From Aphis gossypii (lineage: Eukaryota > Arthropoda > Insecta > Hemiptera > Aphididae): a DNA stretch of 64,000 bases. Made by a program: the position numbers and the translations under genes. The notes under the pieces were generated by a model. It was given only the letters and a program-made list of their open reading frames with translations. It was not told the origin of the DNA and searched no databases. Shown piece by piece: positions 37,512-50,039 of the stretch. The first letter of the stretch is position 1. The number at the start of each line of letters is the position of its first letter. The stretch is from the NCBI RefSeq assembly GCF_020184175.1, contig NC_065530.1, positions 56,583,260-56,647,259 on the forward strand. The letters run 5' to 3'.

Positions 37512-40500
37512 TATAACTTAGTTATTGCGAAGAAATTTTACGAATGAAAATATTTAAGTGATATAAGAATAAAAGTTCCCATGCGTTTATGTCTATTCTT
37601 ATAATTACCAAAAATTACATATTTTTATGATAAGATAATTCAATTGAAGTATAATTAATTGAAGTGTCATACTCTTTAGTATTTAGCTTAAAATTAGTTA
37701 GCTACTCTTAACTACTATACTTTACTTAACTTATAGTTTAAAGATTCTCAAGCGGAAACGTGTTATTTAATATTCAGTATCCAATAGTATACCTATATGT
37801 TGTATATTATAGGTACCAATATAATATTAACATAAAAATTATATTAAAATATTTACATTTAACTTCGTTAATATTTGTAAAATAAACATTATCTCGAAAA
37901 ATTAGAAGTACAAAAAACAAAACAAATAAAAAATAATTGATTAAGCAAACAGTTATTATGTGTATGTCAATTTTTATATTAGAGATAAAACTAATATTAT
38001 TTGAACTGTAATCAATTTATTAAAACTCTATGCCCGTCTGAATTATGAATTTATGTGTACGTGTGTGTAATGATTTATTAATAATTTATTGTGTTCTTTA
38101 TATTTTTATGTAGTAAGCCATAAGTTATTTACCATAATTTATTTGCTAAAAAATACAACCAGACTAACTTATGCCCTGCATATTACCTATATACCTATGT
38201 TGTTTATATAATAATAATAATAGTAATATCATAGATGACAAGGTTTTATACTATGTTATACTTAATCTGGTTTGGTTAAGTTATATATATATTATTTTAA
38301 CTTAATTCTTTATTTTAAGTAACATGTTACAACATATGAGTAATAAATTTAAGTAACAATAATTGATACAATAATATACGAACATGAATAATGGGTTGAA
38401 GAGACCTTCTAGTGGAAATACTTCGCCAAGAGATTCATTCTACGCATTAATAATTAAATATTATTACATAATATTTAATTCTAAAAGTTAATTGAAGAAA
38501 AATATTAGCTTTACTCGATTAAATAAAGTTAATTAATGTTTTTTTAATTACAGTCAGTAAGACACTTATAGCGATTGAGTGACTTAGTTTTTTTTTAATA
38601 CTAGCTATAACTTTTGTTAAAAATTCATTATAATATTTATTGTTATTGCACACTATATCGTGGTTCATGAAGTGGCAGTTTTTTTTTTTTTTTGTTGCCA
38701 CTAAATTATAAATTAAAGAAATATTAGGTAATTTGCTTACTATTTTTTAAATTGTATAAAATAACCGCCAACAAAAATAATTTAATTAATTTTCAATTTC
38801 AACCGCTGTCACAAATGTTAGATTTTAACTTAAATACTTTCACAGATTCTATAAAAATAAAATCTGTGATATTATAGTTAGGCATCTATTACTTTTAAAA
38901 TTACCTGAAGAATAGGTACTAAGAAATTATAATAAACAGTTAAATTTATTCAATTATTCAATTCATAAGAAAATAAATTATAATAACGAAAGTTAGCCTA
39001 AATTTTATTGAAAAAAATAAGTCTTTTAACTAATTAGTGCTCACCATTGTATAAAATATTATAACGATAGAATTTAGTACATTATTCATAATATACTGTT
39101 TTATCAATTTATTGTTAGGTAATATTAAGTTTATCAAAGCTGTTAAAAAAGCCATTTTAATGGTTTAGTAACAGAACTTATTTACTCCTATAATAATCAT
39201 AAAAAGTATATTGTTGTTGGATATTTTATAGAAAAGGTATAGATATATTAAAATTTTATAACACCTTTATCTAAGCTTGCGTGAACTGTAACAAATATTT
39301 ATTACTTATTTCATCAAATATTCTTAACTCATCACATATATTTAATTAAATACATAATTTTTAAGTATTTGAGATTGTTTCTAAAATACTTTTTTCTTTA
39401 AATCTGTATTAGAATAATGAGAAAGAATTTAATCGTAGGTATAATAATATATATTTATACGTATATAAATAATAAATATATACTATAAAATAAGGTATAT
39501 AATACTCATAAATGATTTTAAAGTATGTATGGATAAAAAAATTATTTTTATGAACTTTCTCTTATTATATCTTGTAGCAAAAATTTAAAACCCGTCGTAC
39601 TTAGGGCGTGACTATAAAACACAACAGCGACCAATCCCAACGTTACAATTGGTTCATAACACAATAATACTGTTCGTACAGACATAATACGTAGTTTTTC
39701 ACGGTTTTTAAAATTTATTTTAATCTCGTAGCTCACACCATTTATCATTTGAATTGAAGATAGAAATTTTTGGAACTTTCGAAGTTATCATTATTACTAT
39801 ACTTCGGCAATACAATACAATACGTATGTTACATTTACATGCAAATTATAGTATCAAACCTGAGAATGATTGTAAATTCGGCACAGTAATGTCAGGTACC
39901 TCATAAGAAAAACAATTTGAAACTCCATCAATCGACCCTAATTTTTCAGTCAGTAAAAATATAATTTGTAAGCTGGACACAGATCACAGATTATTAAAAC
40001 TGGGTACTTAAATATTATGTAATGATTAGATTTTTAGTTTTTATTTTAAAATCGATCAATATAAACTGATTTTTATAGTACTTATAGGTTTCGCCGGGTT
40101 TGGTTTTTATATTTTGTTGTATAGTTGGTTGATAGTCATATGAATTTAATTTTTTGTTCATAATATTATATAAGTGTGCATCAAAAGATACAAAAAAATA
40201 ATTTGGACACAATTGTAATCAATATTTTAGTTATACCTGCTATATGGTTTAACGTACAACAGATTTATTGACGGACCAAATTAACGAAAAAAAAATATTA
40301 ATAATCCGAGTTAATATTTATTAATTTTTAATTAATATTTCAAACATTTAAACTCCCAAACTAGACAAAGTAAGAACTTAACATGGATAATATAATATAA
40401 GTATATACGCTATATATTCATGTTATACAGTGATAAAGACTTCACGTCATGTTATTTAAATTGCCTCGTGATAAAAAGTTATTTATTTATTTATATAGGT

Positions 40501-41595
40501 ATAATGCTACTTTTAGTATATTATTACTGTTCATTATTAATTATTTTACGATTTAGCTAGTGCAATTATTTGATTTATATTGGATTGTTTTGTATGAAAT
40601 GTAAAGTATTATTAGGTTTATAAAACACATTTTTGAATTTCTTGAAAAAAAATTATCTTATAATTATTTTCAATTTATTAGGCACGATAAGTTCATAGGT
40701 CGTTGATAAGATTTAATCTTACTGCAAAATGCGAATCACCTTCCTAAAATACATTAACAATAGTAGTTTTTAAGGTCCAAAACCATTACAATAACTATTA
40801 TTTATAGCATATAATTCTATAAATAAAATTATGTTGATATATAAATTAGGTAACACTGATTATACGAGTACCTATAAATAAAACTAATAAAAAAAAAATA
40901 TTTATTTTCTAATCATAATATTTAATTATTATTATAGTATAAACATGATAGTACCTAATATTGTCTAACTCTATTTTAAAAAATATTATATGATTATTTA
41001 TATTTTAAGTACCTCTAGTCAACTTTAAAATCAATAATTTATACATGAATGTCAATTTACTTGGTACATAAATAATTTATTTCCAATTTATGGTTTTGCT
41101 TCAACAAGAATTTATAATGTTATTTTAAATTCTAGCCTCTAGGCAATAATTTTTGTATTTTAAGAACATTATAGAATATAATTTAACACAGGCCTACAAC
41201 TGAAATATATATCTATTTTGGACTAATATTTTGAATAATTTTAAGATTAATATGCGTAGTTTAGTATTTTCTGTACAATAATATAGTATTATAATAATGA
41301 CGCTATTATTATAATTTTTTGAAAATATATTTTGCTTAGGTTATTGTTAGAGACATATATTAAAACTAAATATCATAAAATTAAACTTATCGTCATAATA
41401 TACGTACTCGTATATTTACATTTCGTATTTACATTATACATATGTACTATATAGTTGATATTATTGCTACATTATTTAATAAACCATTCTCTATATACAT
41501 ACATAAGTGTTTCTCTATTTTTTTTTTGTCTATTGAACGCACTAATATTGATTAGTATTTGGTATAATGCACTATTATGTATAGCTGCTGTAATA
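37512..41595. other. AT-rich non-coding stretch
   Basis: No gene. Frames of 60-66 codons at 38519-38701, 39548-39748 and 40015-40212 (all minus) lack any support. Poly-T tract near 38679-38693. Confidence 0.5.
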
Positions 41596-41599
41596 CATA

Positions 41600-42000
41600 A
41601 CATGTATTATATTATAGCAACAGTGCACTTTTTTTATCACTCACGCGCAATGACGTCAAATTGTGAACTTTCAATTGACTTTAAAATTAACGACCGTCGA
41701 TCAGAAATTAATTTTGTAATAATTACAGAAAATTAGGTATGGTTTTTTTTTTTTGTTACGTATACGTGATTTCGATGATTTAAACGGACAGCTCAAAACG
41801 AAAATCGATGTAATTATTCTGAACTCTATATATAGTGTCCGGATTAAATGCGATTATTTTTATGTTGAGCGAGCGAATTCCTGCGAAAATCGTTGCAATC
41901 AACCGCGTGTCACGAACATTCTATTCCACTACACCGATACATAATAACGTTTAGTATGACAGCAGCAGAATCTGGTTGAGTTCTCGAGATCATCTTTCAA
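41600..42000. promoter_or_regulatory. Unique patch with perfect CRE palindrome
   Basis: TGACGTCA at 41651-41658 is a perfect consensus CREB/ATF site, in CpG-containing DNA that contrasts with the AT-rich flanks. A 63-codon frame (41753-41944) is varied in composition but starts at TTG/ATG-less context and lacks splice signals. Regulatory role is inferred from the motif only. Confidence 0.25.
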
Positions 42001-42205
42001 CTCAATATTTCATTAATTTATCTTACATAAATACATAATATTCCTACAGCCATAATAATATTTAATCGCCCCATGTAACAGTTTTGTGAGTTGGCCGGCC
42101 GCCTGTCTTTGACAAATTACACATGATAATAGCAACTAACAAATATAACTTATACCTAGGTATTTACTTCATGGTCATTGATCACGGAATCGCACCTATT
42201 TACCC

Positions 42206-42236
42206 ATATATATATATATATATATAATATATATAT
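42206..42236. repeat. TA dinucleotide microsatellite
   Basis: About 15 AT units with one interruption. Confidence 0.85.
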
Positions 42237-42335
42237 CCACTTGTATGGATGGTGTCGATGACGATATTCATTTGTCATTGTATGTCCCTGATAAACTTGA
42301 GATTTTAGTATCAATAATCAATATAATGTTATAAC

Positions 42336-42862
42336 TAGGGTTGGGCTTTTGATGCAAAGGCATATTTTTTTCTGGTGTTTTGAAACGTTAGTCTGTGTGT
42401 ATAAAATATGTTTTGGGTGATACTGACTAGTAAATTATTTTTGTATTTTTTGACAAAATTAACCTCTAATGCATTTTTAGTGCATTTTATTAGTTTTTAG
42501 AGCATTTTTCAAAATGTGTTTATAAAATTGACGAAAATTATTGCGATTAACAAGGGACTTTCGGCAAACTGCCTTCGCGTGACGGTACGAATAATAAATT
42601 ATGTAAAACGACAAGTTATTGACGATAGCAATTTTATCATAGCTAGGCCTCGATAACTGATAACTGATAAGTATTATTGAATTATTAGTAACCATTTAGT
42701 ACGTCCAGAACTAAATAAATAACAAATACTCTAGTAACAATAAAAAATTTTTTCCAATCGTTTAAGCTATAATAAATATTATAATTTAAATGAATTTTTT
42801 GAGTTTTTTAAGTCATTTTTGCATTTTTTGAGATTTTTTAGGGCATTAAAATCCCAACCCTA
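42336..42862. mobile_element. Non-autonomous hAT-like transposon with perfect palindromic 8-bp duplication
   Basis: The ends TAGGGTTGGGCTTTTGATGC and (reverse complement) TAGGGTTGGGATTTTAATGC match at 18 of 20. They are flanked by identical octamers GTTATAAC (42328-42335 and 42863-42870). The octamer is itself a perfect palindrome. Inside, GCATTTTT/GCATTTTTTGAG motifs repeat near both ends. The 527-bp element has no transposase; the 72-codon minus frame inside it is incidental. It sits just upstream of the 43 kb GC island. Confidence 0.9.
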
Positions 42863-43193
42863 GTTATAACTAATAAATATTATATATTTAGACATTTTAT
42901 TAAAATGTAATGATATTATACCTACCTACCTACTACTGTTTTTCAATTTTTTATAGCGTGTCAACTTACTGTGTTACAGCTTTACAGTATAGCATATTAT
43001 ACTGTTTTGGTGGACACGTATTACGCCCTATCGTCGCGTCCGTTTCAAGTGCGGATGCAGGTGATCGGACAAGCGGGGCCTTTGAAAAATCTCACCGGAA
43101 AATTTCGCGACGAGACGTGCAATCCTGGACCGGACGGCAGATGGCGTCCCATCTTGTTTACTGCTGTTGCGCCGCCCCGTTATCAAGAACTGG

Positions 43194-43257
43194 ATGCACT
43201 CGGCGGCAACGATCGAGGCCACCGATCTATTAATAGTAATCATATCACTCTCAGGAA
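43194..43257 (+). CDS. Candidate first coding exon with signal peptide
   Basis: From the ATG at 43194, 21 codons read MHSAATIEATDLLIVIISLS plus G, then one base before a strong donor, GAA|GTGAGC. The run LLIVIISLSGS looks like the hydrophobic core of a signal peptide. The exon ends in phase 1 and joins in frame to the exon at 44244-44315 (A plus GT gives Ser). It lies in the CpG island, as expected for a promoter-proximal exon. The start has a weak context and other frames are also open here. This is a hypothesis; the product is unknown. Confidence 0.3.
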
Positions 43258-43318
43258 GTGAGCGTGTGTGCGTATGTGTGTGTGGTACCGTGTGTACGTG
43301 TGTGTGTATAACAACAAC

Positions 43319-43392
43319 TTGTTGCTCGCCGCCGCCGCCGCTGTCGTCGCTGTTGCTGCCGCCGCCGCCACCGCCGCGACCGCAACCGCAAT
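43319..43392. repeat. GCC/GCT-type triplet-rich tract
   Basis: Imperfect GCC, GCT and GTC triplets continue over about 70 bases, producing alanine-, proline- or glycine-rich frames on both strands that explain several spurious open frames. Confidence 0.7.
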
Positions 43393-43629
43393 ATTTAGTA
43401 CTAGTCTCCGATTCGTGCACGTTACGCGCGCTCGTCGCACACGCGTTAACACGTCGTATAATAATTTATTTATAATAATATAATAACAATAATAATAATA
43501 ATAATATCCCATACGGATAAAAGCCGTAAATTATTTTCCACTCTAACAAGTTGTATTCCCATTGTTTTTTATCATCGAGCCGCGTCACTTATCATTTTTC
43601 GAAAATTTGACAAACGCGCGTATTCATAC

Positions 43630-43647
43630 GTGTGTGTGTGTGTGTGT
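43630..43647. repeat. GT dinucleotide microsatellite
   Basis: About nine GT units. Confidence 0.85.
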
Positions 43648-44243
43648 ATTATTAATTTTTTTTTTAAACATTTTCATCGAGCGATTCGTCGTGAGACATT
43701 AATAAAATACACATAACAATAATAAACGTACTATCTGCTGTGGCGATCAGACGGTGTTTCAGCGGTCGCACGCTCGTTTACCGCCACCGCGGCCATTTTC
43801 TAGGTTATGTTTAATGATAACCAGTTGTCCGAACAGTGATAATATATAAAATAAACGATCGACGGACCTGTGGAACGACCGTCGTTGACGGGTACGAATC
43901 AAATGCGTTATCGTTTGGCTGACCAGTAAGTAAAAGCTATTGGCGGGGCAACGACCGTCGCTCGAATTTTATTTTTTTATAGGTATTATATTTACCTAGT
44001 TAACGATCGACATTTTATTTTCTTCTCATATTCTTTATCTGTTCAACCCTCCCCTCGAGATTTCGAAAAATAATGTGCGCGTCCGCTATCGCCGTGTTTT
44101 CACTTTTATTTATTTGAATTTTTACCGCGCTTACGTGTGTGCATATGTATTTATAATATTATATCATGTGTGTACAGTTCATTACTCACGGCGTTCGTGA
44201 CGAGACGAATAAAAAAAAAAAAATAATCGTTTTGTGTTTACAG

Positions 44244-44315
44244 GTATTCGAGGCGTGTATGAATTCAGTGTTATCGGTCCCCCGATGATGTCAACCCGGA
44301 CGCTGATTCTGACTG
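44244..44315 (+). CDS. Candidate 72-nt exon, middle exon of a small secreted-protein gene
   Basis: The acceptor TTTTGTGTTTACAG ends at 44243, and the donor GACTG|GTAAGC starts at 44316. Only one frame is open through the exon: IRGVYEFSVIGPPMMSTRTL then ILT. It takes two bases to finish the incoming codon and leaves one base outgoing, so it fits the exon at 43194-43257 before it and that at 59165-59241 after it. Its GC-richer composition contrasts with the A-rich flanks. I do not recognise a domain. It is the best-supported splice-bounded exon in the window. Confidence 0.4.
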
Positions 44316-45809
44316 GTAAGCGTTATACAATTTAATAATAACAATAATATTACATTAATATACCGTTGCTATACATAGGTACACTTATGTCGGTATATAG
44401 ATCTATAGGTAATACCCTGCATTATGCACCTAGGTAATTATAATACAATTATGAAACTGGTTTACGTCTCTATTTGAGTAGTTTGCTCGCGTTTAAATTA
44501 CATTTTTAAAATCGTGTGTATTGGCTGAATCCCACGCGAGAGTTTTTGCGTGCCTCACGTTTCCCACATGAAATTTTTATATTGCCAATTTCGTTGCAAA
44601 ATAATAATAAATTGCCAATAATAAAAAAGACACAAGTACATTTTTAACGGTTATTACGTTAAATTGCGTTGCACCGCTGATGTCCCTTCAATTATTATTG
44701 TAGTGTCACGGGGTGTACGACAACACACTCACGCGTCTCGTTGACCGATGACTCGTCCATTAATATAATATTAATAACAATAATATTTGGTTTTCGTGTA
44801 ATTACTCGTTGGCGGTCTTTTCGACTTCGATTTCGATGACGAATGATCATCATTAATTATTAATGATTATTATTACACGTCGTCCGTCCGTGTTAATAAA
44901 ATAATATGATGGATGCGTTCCTCGTCGTCTCCGTCTGCTAGCGGTACGAGGGAAAATAATAGAAGCGTATTCCGATGATATATAATATTCGCTAACATGA
45001 CAAAATAAATTACGAACAAACTATACTATGTTTAAAAACAATTTCATTTAATACCTGTATGTCTATATGTATATCACACGGGTAAACATTTCGGTACATT
45101 ATATATAAGTAGGTATACATAAAATTGTATTACGTAGACGGTGGACTTAAACTTCGGTGTCTTCTGGATACGTATTACAGATAGGTAGTAAGTATATCGT
45201 TAGCTCTACGTTTCGATTGTTCGCGGTCTGTATGTATGCGCACACAATGTCCGCCTGACGACGCATGCAAGCCTATTAACTTATTAGAAAAAAAAAACCA
45301 AACACAAACCGAATCTATCCCCGAGCACGCCACACCACGACTACTACAACACACACGACACCACACTACACCACACCACGCACAATCTTGACCGTGACAT
45401 TTTCGGCGGAGGCCACCCAAACAGCATTGAAAGTATCGAGACGAGAGAGCTCGAGGCGCCGCCCGCATATGTTTTTTAACGTTACACAAATAATATCTAT
45501 TAAATATTTATTATAATATCGTATATTTAGGTATGAAATTATATATATTATTTTATAATAATATATAGTACGTTATCGAGGATGTTGTTCAACGATGACG
45601 GCATTTCGGTTTTTTTTTCACACATTGCGCTCCGCCGAAATTACGTAATTACGATACAAAAGTCCACCTTCTTTCCCTCCACCGATCGGGCGCGTGTGTA
45701 CGTATACGTTCTTCCCGCCCAGGTCGTTTGGTAATTACACAGTAATTCGGGCACGTTTCCGAAGGTCAACGTGTGACACTCTGGCCAGCGGTGTTTTTAC
45801 ACACATACC

Positions 45810-45830
45810 CACACACACACACACACACAC
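45810..45830. repeat. CA dinucleotide microsatellite
   Basis: About ten AC units, preceded by shorter CACA runs. Confidence 0.85.
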
Positions 45831-46719
45831 CATACGTGTCATACGTACAATGTACATCAATTTTATATATTACTATTATTACTACTACTATAATATTACT
45901 ACGTAGTCTCTTATTGTTTTCGGAGACGACGAGGTCGAATGGTTCGCAAAGTGGTCCAACTTCATCTTTACCTATATAGTTATTATAACAATACGCGTGG
46001 TGCGTAGGTGTTACCCCGTGGCGATACACGCGGTCCTACGATAATAATTCTAACATTATTTGGGCATGTCTATCGTGTGTTACTATACATTATTATTTGG
46101 TATGAAATCGATTTGTTCGAGTCGTGTTAGGCGTACCCACAGCTATTTGACCGTGTTTGATGTAGAAGATTTGACAATATTTTTTTACATTTAGAGTTCA
46201 TGACGTATTATATTAGGTATTATCTTCCAGATACACTCTGTATGCATGACGTATATTATGTGTATATGTGTATTATACCTATGACTTTCGAGTTATTGCA
46301 TTTTATGTCTGTTTGGAAAAAGAGAAAAACACCATCGTAATCCACGTGCCGAGTACACACATTATATGCCTACTTATAATATACTGACGGGCTTGTCACG
46401 AAAACTTATCGCGATCAAACAATGCGTCATGATGCAATGTAGGTGCGTATATTATTGTTTTCCGAGCTTTATAAGTTTATAATGAACAAATATTATTTAT
46501 TATGCGTCCACGTGTTTGCTCAATTACTAAAACACAATACATACAGCTTAGGAAACATAGCTTATTATAGTCTTTTCGACATTTTTTACGACGCGTTATA
46601 AAAAAAAACGACGATCGTCTAGATAACCCGAAAAGACGCTTCGGTTTTTGGTGGTCTTTTTACTTCTTTTTATTTTTCAAATCGGTTTCGATAACGAGCG
46701 AAAAAAATCAATTATTATA

Positions 46720-46788
46720 CCTCGATGGGTCAACTAAAGGGCATCTCACAGGTTTTGGTACAGAGTTCGAATCTGAGGGACTCTACAA
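46720..46788 (+). mobile_element. Possible tRNA-like SINE remnant
   Basis: GAGTTCGAATC at 46763-46773 matches a pol III B-box well. About 30 bases upstream, TGGGTCAACTAAAGG resembles a degraded A-box. The intervening sequence does not fold into a convincing tRNA cloverleaf by eye, so a functional tRNA is unlikely. Target duplications were not found. Confidence 0.35.
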
Positions 46789-48628
46789 TTACCGTGTTAT
46801 TTTTAATTGATTTGATAATGCTTTACGCGTCTGAATTTTCAAATACACACTAGGTATTGCTCTGCTATTATTATCATTATTATTAGTGTTATTTTAATTA
46901 TTCATAAGCTCTAACCATAATAACGCGTCTAACTTTCAAAATAATAATTACCTATTGAAAACGAAAATTGTTACGAGCTGCATAAATTATCATTATGCGA
47001 AACGAAATATTATGTTGTACATGAAACGTGACAGTTTTGTTACGTCATAATGTTTTGTTCGACTTTGTGCTAAGATTATCGAAATTATATTTTGACAATT
47101 TTTTTACCAATCTATAAGTTGCATTATTTTTGAAATTTATTATAAGTCTATAACCTTTATAACAATAAATAATACCTACCGCCGGTTTACTGCAGGATAT
47201 TTTTGGTATTGATCTATTAATTATTTTAATTCTAAACTATAATCGTTCAAAATAATACCAAACGGAGGCGCTCTAACCTAAAAGTGTTAAATACTTTATT
47301 AAATAAAAGATTTTTTTTTAAATGCGTTACCTACTTAAAATGTTACATCTTATACACTTATTCGTTATCCTAAGCGATATTAATTATTTCAACTCATTAT
47401 GTCTAGCGGCACGTACTCATGCAGTAGGTGTCTATACGTATATTTGGTAGGCATTTGACATGTGTGTGTAATGTGTATGTATAATAATTACCTTACTGCC
47501 TAGTAATTGTATTAAGCAATATTTAAGTCATACCACTTGGCGATAATAAAGCAATCATTTGTGTTATTGATGAGCAATGAGCATGAAGCATTATTTAGCT
47601 TAAGTAAATTATTTTTAATCTAAATCCTTGTATTTATGTACATAAAAATATTTAATCAGCTGTTATGTTGTTATGTAAGGTAAAATAATTTTTGAGATGA
47701 TTAATTTGGTGAATTACCTATAAAAGAGTAGTTGAATGCAATAAATAAAATAAAAATAATAATAATAGATTTAATAATAACATAATAACTATTATATTAT
47801 CTGTTCGTGTCTAAACATTTGCCTGCTGCTATTATAGTAGTAAAATAAATATATTTTATTACTTCTATATATAGATAATTTGAACAATGTTTATAACAAC
47901 TAATTTAAATGGTTTTTTTCACGTAGGTACAAATATAATAGGACCATTATAATGATAATTATTTTTCTTGGTAAATGAAAAGATATTTTATATCATATAT
48001 TCAAAGCAATGTAATATATATATTACGGATTTTTATCTCATAAAGAATTATGATACGTTATAGTGGAAATAGTGTGTGAACTGTCTAAAAGGTCTATTAC
48101 ACTACTCTTATGATATGAGTTTTGTAATAAATTATTATATTACGAAATTTTGTATCAATATTATCATGATTTCGTATTATGTTTTTTAATTTTTCTACTT
48201 AAAGAATTTATCAAAACAAAGTCGACCAATATTATTGCAGTGTCATAAAAATATTATTACACTTATATGTATTATAAGGATTAAATAGACTATTTTGTTT
48301 TCCTCGATTTATAGGGACTTATATGGAAGAACAATGAATACAAATTAATTGATTTATTGTCCAATAAATCCGGACGTATTGATTTTTACAAACAATACAT
48401 GTTTATCGAAATATTTATTGCGAATTGTACGTTTTTATTATTGCCTAGTTGTCAGCTATATTAATAACTGCTCGTGTGAGTTTAGTATAGGTACTCGACA
48501 TAATTCCGTTCAATTGCCCATAATACTTAAAGATGTTTACGAATTTCTCAAAACGCCAACTCGATATATCGTTGTATATAGTATTATAACTGTTGATCAT
48601 TCCAAGTCAAAACATCAAATCAACTTCT

Positions 48629-50022
48629 AGCAACTTTACACAAAAAAATGGTGTACCACAAGGGTCCACATTACCAGTTGCACTATTTCTGGTGATATTT
48701 AACAAAATTAAAATAAACATTGTTTAAATAAAATCTATTATATTTGCTGATGATGACACCTTCTCCTGTAGAAATAAAAATATCAATACAGTATAAAATC
48801 ATTTATACAATAAACAATTAAATAGTTTGAAAAATTGTCTGCAATTATTTCAGTTTTTTAACAAGAAAATAAAACTGCATAACCTATTATATAAATTACA
48901 AGTAAGTAAATTAAATATTAAAATAGACGACAACAAATACATACCCAACAACAAAATACATAAAAACATCGGGCTTCATATTCGATTCCAGGCTCAAAGA
49001 GTCTTCTCACATAAAATCCCTGAAAATACCTACTAACAAAACACTTAGATTATTAAAACTATTAACACATAACTTGGAGTAGAGAATCAGGAACGCTATT
49101 TAAAATATTTAAATCTCATATCTAAGCAAAACTAATCTACTGATCTATACTATATTACACAGCCAAAAACACAAAAAATAAAATACATAGACTTGAACCA
49201 CAACACAGGGATGCAAATCGCAATATAGGAGCATTCAAAAGTAGCCCAATCAAAAGCATTTACAATATAGTGGGAGAACGAACACCTATTCTAAAAATAA
49301 TAAAATTTGATACTTCTATACGCTGCGAGACTAACCAGATTTGCAAATGACCCAGCATCAGATAACTATATAATACTTGAATCACAAAAAATAAAATAAA
49401 ATTATTTCAAAGTCCCACAAATAATAAAAAATAATGAACCTTTCATGGACAAACATATACATCATAAACAAAGAGCACACCTTTAAATATATATATCGAT
49501 GTCTCCAAAAGTTAAAAAAAGTGGGGATATCCATAATAAAAAACAATTTATAAACATTGTGTAAACTATACCCCATAATCCTGTTCTATGTATGCAGCCG
49601 AATTAGTTGCTATCATGTTGCTATATTACTACTAGCCATAAAGTATATTAGCATAAATGACAACCAAAAATATATAATTCTAAGTGACTGTTAAGCTCAC
49701 TCATTAAAATAAAAACAAAATTTAATTCCAGTGATATAGCAATATAAATCCAAAAGAGTAAATATAAGAAAAAGAACAATACAATTTTAATCTGGAGTCT
49801 TGGACACATAGGAATAGTTGCAAACAAATGAGCATATAAACAAGCCAAACTAACTCAGCGAACTTGCAATACGTCAAAATTCACCCCTACACAGATTTAA
49901 GAAAACGAAAATAGACGGGTCATCTAAACAAACAAATCAAAACCAGTCAAAAGATGAAAAATAAACCCAAATATTAATACCACAAACAACTTTACAATTT
50001 TAAAACCAATAAAAAAAAAAAA
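48629..50022 (+). mobile_element. Decayed non-LTR retrotransposon (Jockey/I-type LINE) with RT and RNase H remains
   Basis: Fragments of a retrotransposon polyprotein appear in order on the plus strand, broken by stops and frameshifts. At 48629 is FTQKNGVPQGSTLPVALFLV (reverse transcriptase GVPQGS block). At 48743 is FADDD (catalytic site). At 48969 is SGFIFDSRLKESSHIKSLK (post-catalytic block). At 49224 is NIGAFKSSPIKSIYNIVGE. At 49585 is SMYAAELVAIM (RNase H). At 49782-49855 is ILIWSLGHIGIVANK (RNase H end). A poly-A run at 50011-50022 marks the 3' end. The endonuclease half is missing (5' truncation). It is clearly inactive. Confidence 0.88.
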
Positions 50023-50039
50023 CATAGATTTGTGGCTCT

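Larger units (their letters stand above)
42950..43500. promoter_or_regulatory. CpG-rich island, candidate promoter and 5' exon region
   Basis: The GC- and CpG-rich block is open in several frames on both strands. One plus frame (about 42971-43260) reads varied, coding-like sequence such as DETCNPGPDGRWRPILFTAV after an acceptor-like TTACAG. It ends at TGA overlapping a donor (GGAA|GTGAGC at 43258). Because three frames are open together, coding cannot be inferred from openness. GT-rich (43263-43308) and GCC/GCT triplet (about 43328-43392) repeats follow. It is likely a promoter with a first exon. Confidence 0.4.
44316..48625. other. Intronic or intergenic DNA with CpG patches and simple repeats
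   Basis: CpG-containing patches lie at about 44690-44960, 45180-45480, 45590-46050 and 46560-46740. The 104-codon minus frame at 45175-45489 is C/R/S-rich from an ACACC-type repeat and is not convincing. If the proposed gene is real, all of this is its long second intron. Confidence 0.4.

Noticed and set aside
43028..43420. 130-codon minus-strand open frame
   Set aside because: It owes its length to the CpG island and triplet repeats, giving poly-Gly and poly-His/Thr runs. Frames on the other strand are open over the same bases.
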